Of a stretch of 64,000 bases of DNA, positions 58,406 through 64,000 are shown piece by piece (position 1 is the stretch's first letter; each line of letters starts with the position of its first letter). The position numbers and the translations under genes were made by a program. The notes under the pieces are model-generated. The model was not told where the DNA came from. It made no database searches and worked only from the letters and a program-made list of their open reading frames with translations. The stretch is from Hysterangium stoloniferum (Eukaryota; Basidiomycota; Agaricomycetes; Hysterangiales; Hysterangiaceae). The DNA lies in NCBI GenBank assembly GCA_015178975.1, contig WHVD01000047.1, positions 496,001 to 560,000 on the forward strand, read 5' to 3'.

Positions 58406-61400
58406 ATGTCTTTACTTGCTAATCTTCCTGGAGCTAAGAACATTGTCAAAGCCGCGGTACATATTGTTACTTTTATAGCACTTCTGTCCCGCTTATTCGT
58501 ATTTTTATTATTTAGGGGAACAGTCTCGACAAGATCGAGAAAAAAGCAGATGCTCTTCATAACGCTTTCCTGCACGTCAATGTTCGAGATGCCGATGTAG
58601 ATTATGATGCTCCCCAGTCTAAGGCTGCACAAATTGTCGATGCTTTCAGGGATCAAGTGCCTCTTTTTGTTTCGCTGATATTGCAATATTTTTGACCGTC
58701 GCCCATTCCTCAGGTCAAGAGAGGCAATCCTATCTCCCTGAGTCCACAGGTTATTGTACGTTGCTTTTTAAAGTGCTCTGTCATAGCTATTACACACACT
58801 TTTTAGCCTGCTCTCATCGATGCTCTCAAGAATTCGAAAGCCATTGATGATCGTAAAATGCTGGTATACAAATTGTCCACATATCACCTCAGATCCAACC
58901 TAACTTCTATGCAACAGCTCGAGCATGCTTTGGTATTCCTTTCTCGCCTTCCTGACAGCGCTTTGGCTACCAAGTTAACTGCTGATGTCATTGAACTCTG
59001 TTTGTCACGTCGCTTCCTGTCCAAACTGTCCATCTCACCAAAAATCTCCAGTGTATTATGACCTTCCTCATCCGCCTGCAACTTATATGGGAGCCCAATA
59101 CCGCTGGCGTACAGCCGATGGCGGCTACAACAATGTCAATGTTCCCGACCTGGGCAGGGCTGGTACGCCCTATAGTCGCAGCGTGCAGGCTCAAAACCCA
59201 CTCGTCCTGTCCGAGCTTCCTGACCCAGAATTGGTCTACCAAGCCTTGCTCAAACGAGACGAAGTATGTGCCAGATTCACACCTGTTCTTTTCTTCATAA
59301 TAAGTGGATCGTATGTCAATAGTACAAGGAGCATCCCGCTGGATTGTCCAGTCTCATGTTTGGATTCGCTGCACTAGTAATCCACAGTATCTTCCGCACC
59401 GACTTCCAGAACTGGAGCATTAATCAAACTTCTTCATATGTTGATCTTGCGCCCTTGTACGGAAACGACCAGGCTACTCAAGATTCCGTTCGTACGTCCC
59501 CCAAGGATGGTCGTGGTACTCTGAAGCCAGATACTTTTGCCGAGGATCGTCTCTTGCTATTGCCCCCAGCTACTGCTGCAATCCTGGTTCTATTTAACAG
59601 GAATCGTGAGTAATTAAAATGAGAAACATTTACTAAATAACGACGTCTTGTCCGTCATAGACAATGTATGCGTCACTACACTTCGCCCTTTGATCTTTTC
59701 AAACTAATTATCCAAACAGTACATAGCCCAAAAGCTCCTCGAGATCAACGAATCTGACACCTGGGTTTCCCCGGATGAACTCGTCGGTAACGACAAGGCT
59801 AAAGACCGCGCAACCCAAGACGAAGAGATCTTCCAGACTACCCGTCTTATCAACGCCGCCTGGTTTGCACAGGTCGTTTTCTCGGATTATTTCTCAAGCA
59901 TTTTGGGTCTAGTTAGGGATGGCAGTTCGTGGACTTTGGCGCCGTTTGGGGTGAGTTGCTGGTTATTGAGCCATCTTTATTACTGGTTTTCTTTGTTTTC
60001 TGTGTCCTGGAATATTGATCTAGATGCTCTCATAGGAAATCCGAAGGCCCGATCATACCATGGTTGAGCGTGGGCAGGGTAATAGTGTCAGTATCGAGGT
60101 GTGTGTTTTTCGATCATCCTATTTCAAAGCCCGTACTTCCCTTTTTCATTACAGTTTAACCTTCTCTACCGCTGGCACCCCACCATGTCGGAATGGGACG
60201 AAAAATGGACTGAAGGGGTCTTCGAGAAGATCTTCCAAGGTAAACCATATGACCAGATCACCATACAAGACTTCGGTAGTGCCATGCGGGCTGTGAAACA
60301 GCAAGAAAGCCCGGAGCCTTCAGATTGGGAATTTGGCGAGTAAGAGGCTTCGCAGCCACCTTTAGTCTAAACTTCTGTCTGATTTGTGCATTTTCGTTGT
60401 TGTAGCATCAAACGTGATCCCAATGATGAGAAGCGTTTCAAAGACGAAGATTTGGCGCGGATCTTGAAAGACTCGTGCGCCCCTTTTGAAACTGTGTCAT
60501 CATACGATGTTATTAACTCAATGGCTTGTAATGCTGCAGGAACTCGCGTCCTGCTTCCGCTTTCAAGGCTCGCGGTAGCCCTCCGGTGATGCGTATAATT
60601 GAGATTATGGGAATTAACCAAGCTCGTACATGGGGTGCTTGCTCGCTGAACGATTTCAGAAGGGTATGTCTATTCCGCTTGCCCCGGCAAGGATGGATAT
60701 TAACTGATATACTCTGGAATAGTTCTTGCAGCTCAAGCGTAAGCATCGCCGTTGTCGTATTTGAGAGTTTCTCACGTTTCATCATAGCCTATGAAAGCTT
60801 TGAGGAGTGGAACGTACGCGCTATCTTCCATTGTCGTTTTTGAGTCGTATATTGACGTGAATGGTAATAGCCCGACAAAGAGATTGCAAACACGGCCCGC
60901 AAGTTGTATGGCGATATTGAGCGCCTCGAGCTCTACGTACGCCCTTTCTCTTTTTTCTTCTTGCTATAATGTTTGAACTCGTCCATAGCCTGGGCTGCAA
61001 GCAGAGGAAACTAAACCAGTAAGTGCCACTTGTCCCTTGTCAGTGACGCGATCGGGCTGTCACTTACTGTTCTTTGTAAACCAGGTTGAGCCTGGTGCAG
61101 GTCTCTGCCCTCCTTACACCACTTCTCGTGCCATTCTCGCAGGTTTGAAAAAATTATACCCCGTTATCATTGAGCATACTTCGTCTAAACTAGTTATAGA
61201 TGCCATCGCTCTTACTCGTGGCGATCGCTTCTTCACAGCAGATTTCACACCCGCGAATCTCACTGCATGGGGTTTCCAAGACTGTCAGCGCGACACCACC
61301 AATGCTGGGTTTGGTAGCATGCTAGGACGACGTGCGTAACCCATTTCTCTCATGCAGGGAAGCAATGATGTTCATGTGTGACCTGTTTGTCATTATATTT

Positions 61401-63319
61401 ATCAGTCCTACTCCGCACACTCCCACACGACTATACCGAGAACAGCACATTCACGTGGTTCCCGCTTATGACCCCCGAGGCAATGGAGAAGAACCTCACA
61501 AAGCTAGGGATCGCGGATAAGTACTCCTTTGATCGTCCCGGTCGTGCGCCTGGCCCGCATATAGTCGAGTCGTACGCAGCGGTCAATTCGATCGTCCGTG
61601 ATCGCGCTACGTTCCATACTCCGTATGTTCCCCGTGTCCAGCAGATATTTGAGAATCATGCTAGTGGGTATGTTGTTTTGTTGCTTTTGGGTTGGACTTT
61701 ATCCTCAAATTATGTGCGATGCTAGATACTTGGCGAGTTTGAACGACCCCGAACAACACAAGGCAGACTCTGAACTGCTCATCAATTCATTGGGGAACGA
61801 TGCCTCGGCTATGGAGAAGGCTGAGCAGTTCTACTTTGACACGACACAGGCTTTGATAAAGCAGAAGAGCTTCACTCTTTCTGGAAGTGCTGGTTACAGC
61901 GTGGATCTTGTCGTACGTTCTCCTAGATTCCATTCTTATATTCAATTACTTTAATAACATGCCTTGCTCAGGGCGAGGTACTAAACCTCGTTCCGGTGCA
62001 CTTTGCAGCTACGGCTATTGTGAGTTATTTTATATTTTATATTTAATGTAGTCCTATGCATCTAATTACGGTACACAGGCTGGTCTCCCGTTGAAGACAG
62101 AAACAACACCGCGTGGCATCTACACGGAGCATGAATTGCAACAAATGCTCCGTGATGTCTTCTCATACGTCTTTTTCGAAGTTGAGGCAGCGAAGAAGAT
62201 GCGCGCGGAACATTTTGCAGGGTTGCACACTCAAGAGCTCTTGGGTTACATCAAGACCAATGTTAAGAACATCGGACAGACCGTATGTTTACATTGCCCT
62301 TGATAGAGATAATGTAGTGGAGACTGACTTTTACCTGATAGGGTTTCTTCCACAGTCTTGCTGAGTTCTTTTCTAGTGGATCGACGGCTGAGCCTTCTTT
62401 GGACTTTATGCAAAAGCTGGTAGCCAGTAAGAAATCGCGTGATGAGGTTGTGAATAATGTCTTCGCCGTGGTCCTCCTTTCGAGTGTAGAGTATGCGCAG
62501 GGTGAGCCTTATTTCTTTCCAAGATGCTTTTTGATCTTATATCGTGCCTAGCTCTCGTAAATGTTGTTGCCTTCTACCTGGATGGCGAAGGCGCCACTCA
62601 TAGGAAGAACATTGAGACTCTGGCGACGGTAACTGGACCAGCAGCCGATGCTCAGCTCCGTGGATACGTCCGTGAAGCATTGCGTATGTTCTATTTATAT
62701 TGTACTCTCTGCTTGCTGACCAGCCATCCCAGGCTTGGACCCTTCGCTCCGTGGCACAATGCGTGAGTACTACCAAAAGGACCTTTTCGGGCTTGACTTG
62801 ACTTAATAAAACTGTAGGCCATTCTCAGGCGGATTTCAATGCACATGGCGTGCAGATCCCTAAAGATCAACCTGTGTTCTTGAGTTTTGTCAAGGCAAAT
62901 GCAGATGTCAGTCTTTCCATCGCCTGTTGCAATATCAACGAAATACTGACCGGGATCTCCCAGACATCTGCCTTCTCAAACCCTGATGATGTTGATCCTA
63001 CGAGGAAACACGACGGAATTTTATCTTTGTTAGATGTCGTGGAAGGGTATGCATACTAGCCATTACCATGGCATTTTGTCATTATAAAGCTGACAAAACC
63101 CCACATAGTGCTCTCGGCGGCAAGTTTGTTGAATCCACCATGGCCCAAGTTCTTAAAGTAGTCTTCGGATTGAAGAACCTCCGCCCTGGGCCGGGTGTTA
63201 CCGGCAAGTTGAAGAGACTCACTACCACACTGTACGGAACGACATACTACCAATACTTGGATGCCAAACGCGAACTTGCACCCTGGGCAAAATCTATGAT
63301 TGTGCAATATGATGCATGA
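58406..63319 (+). CDS. ppo: Psi-factor-producing oxygenase / linoleate diol synthase-like fatty acid dioxygenase
   Basis: A two-domain enzyme that oxygenates linoleic or oleic acid to oxylipin signals that balance spore programmes. It starts MSLLANLPGAKNIVKAA (58406) and is built from about 25 short exons. The N-terminal heme peroxidase half has YYDLPHPPATYMG, YRWRTADGG, the distal-His helix FAALVIHSIFRTDFQ, YVDLAPLYGND and the YRWH motif (LLYRWHPTMSEWDEKW), which holds the catalytic tyrosine and proximal histidine. The C-terminal P450-like half runs from FFTADFTPANLTAWGF, through TLPHDYTENSTFTWFPLMTPE and AYVR-type helix text (RGYVREALR), to the end at 63319. In place of the P450 heme-binding Cys-Leu-Gly, the splice at 63050-63108 gives G-A-L-G-G-K-F-V-E. 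Alanine thus stands at the heme-thiolate position, so the isomerase half may be inactive. The product would then be a free hydroperoxide. Confidence 0.9.
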
Positions 63320-64000
63320 TCGTGTAATAGTTACATCTTGGATGACCCTGATGACCTATATATATACTCAATGAAAACTAGTTACGCAATGGTTAATTTT
63401 TTTTCCTGTTCGGTACGGTCGGGTGTGGGTTCGTGAAAAATGTGCTCTTCTGCGAAGCGACATGTGTCTACAGACGCTTGAAAGCTAAAGCTGACTCAAA
63501 AAATGTATATGCGGTGTGCCCTTGATAATGCTTCTATTAATCCTGGGCACATTTAAAAAAAACAACAGGCCCTTTGTAGAGAGTATATGGTATGAAGAAA
63601 ACAGACAAAGTTAAGTTCAAATTACTAAGCTGCTGTAAAGTACCACATGAGCATCCATTGAATAAACTATGTCTAGTATAGTATAATCAAAAAGAGTGCA
63701 GCAAGACCATGAGTGTCCTCAATGGCTTGCAACACAATATTAACAAATTCCAACATGCCTACTTTGCATGTCATTGAGGTGCCAGGGCAGATCCATGCTC
63801 AACAGATCCATGCTCACTAAATACAAAATAAACACTTTTAACATAAAACCGATGCACCCACTTGACAAGGCAGTCTGGATACACATGACTACCCTTTTTA
63901 GAAGCAACTGTTAACAAATGGTGTTCTGATGAAATCTCAGGACTTCATGTAACCTTCAGTAACCAGCATACTGAACACTTCAGACATGACATGATGTTGT
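63320..64000. other. Intergenic, right edge
   Basis: No gene seen in 680 bp. A small duplication, CAGATCCATGCTCAACAGATCCATGCTCA, lies near 63787-63816. Confidence 0.45.

Noticed and set aside
60476-60539. Apparent frame break in the dioxygenase near 60.5 kb
   Set aside because: A GTGCGC...GCAG intron joins KDS to NSRPASAFKARG in frame and reaches the next conserved block.

Overview
The window looks like nuclear DNA of a basidiomycete fungus (Agaricomycetes). A Ceratobasidiaceae / Rhizoctonia-type genome is my best guess, but that is inference. The evidence is many 45-65 nt GT-AG introns, a fungal gene set (Rho1 GEF with DEP-DH-PH-CNH order, fatty acid dioxygenase of the Ppo type, carnitine acetyltransferase with a fungal layout) and Agaricomycete-type LINE debris. 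All gene models were read by eye; several (CAT2, ROM2, GDP-sugar transporter, RPS4, and the first nine exons of the unknown gene at 7.4 kb) close in frame to the base.

Layout. 1-3.4 kb: minus-strand array of intron-bearing tRNA-Lys(CTT) units, with a SINE and a MITE-like insertion, ending on a histidine acid phosphatase fragment. 3.4-7.4 kb: gene-poor, with degenerate repeats. 7.5-11.4 kb: large unknown gene (paralog 1), three ~205-residue modules, possibly TULIP/P47-like. 12.6-14.9 kb: carnitine acetyltransferase with both a mitochondrial-type N-terminus and a C-terminal SKL. 15.5-20.0 kb: Rho1 exchange factor. 20.2-25.8 kb: plus-strand tRNA-Lys arrays, an inverted partial copy of the left end, and a second phosphatase fragment. 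26.2-27.2 kb: 3' part of a coiled-coil (Uds1-like) gene cut by another tRNA-Lys unit. 28.1-32.0 kb: paralog 2 of the unknown gene, minus strand. 33.5-51.7 kb: a dense housekeeping block with nucleotide-sugar transporter, Sec1, Prp17, RPS4, a UFD4/TRIP12-type HECT ligase and a DUF676 lipase. 52-58 kb: LINE remains and tandem repeats. 58.4-63.3 kb: Ppo-type fatty acid dioxygenase whose P450 half appears to lack the heme-thiolate cysteine.

Most unusual is the left half: a tRNA-Lys(CTT) gene amplified to 12 copies in about 420-bp tandem units. The units occur in both orientations, are partly decayed, were copied with flanking gene debris, and sit in the same accessory territory as a pair of oppositely oriented, diverged paralogs of an uncharacterised ~1,100-residue protein. 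The right half is ordinary conserved gene territory. No operon-like logic is expected; the only strong shared control element is the short divergent PRP17/RPS4 promoter.
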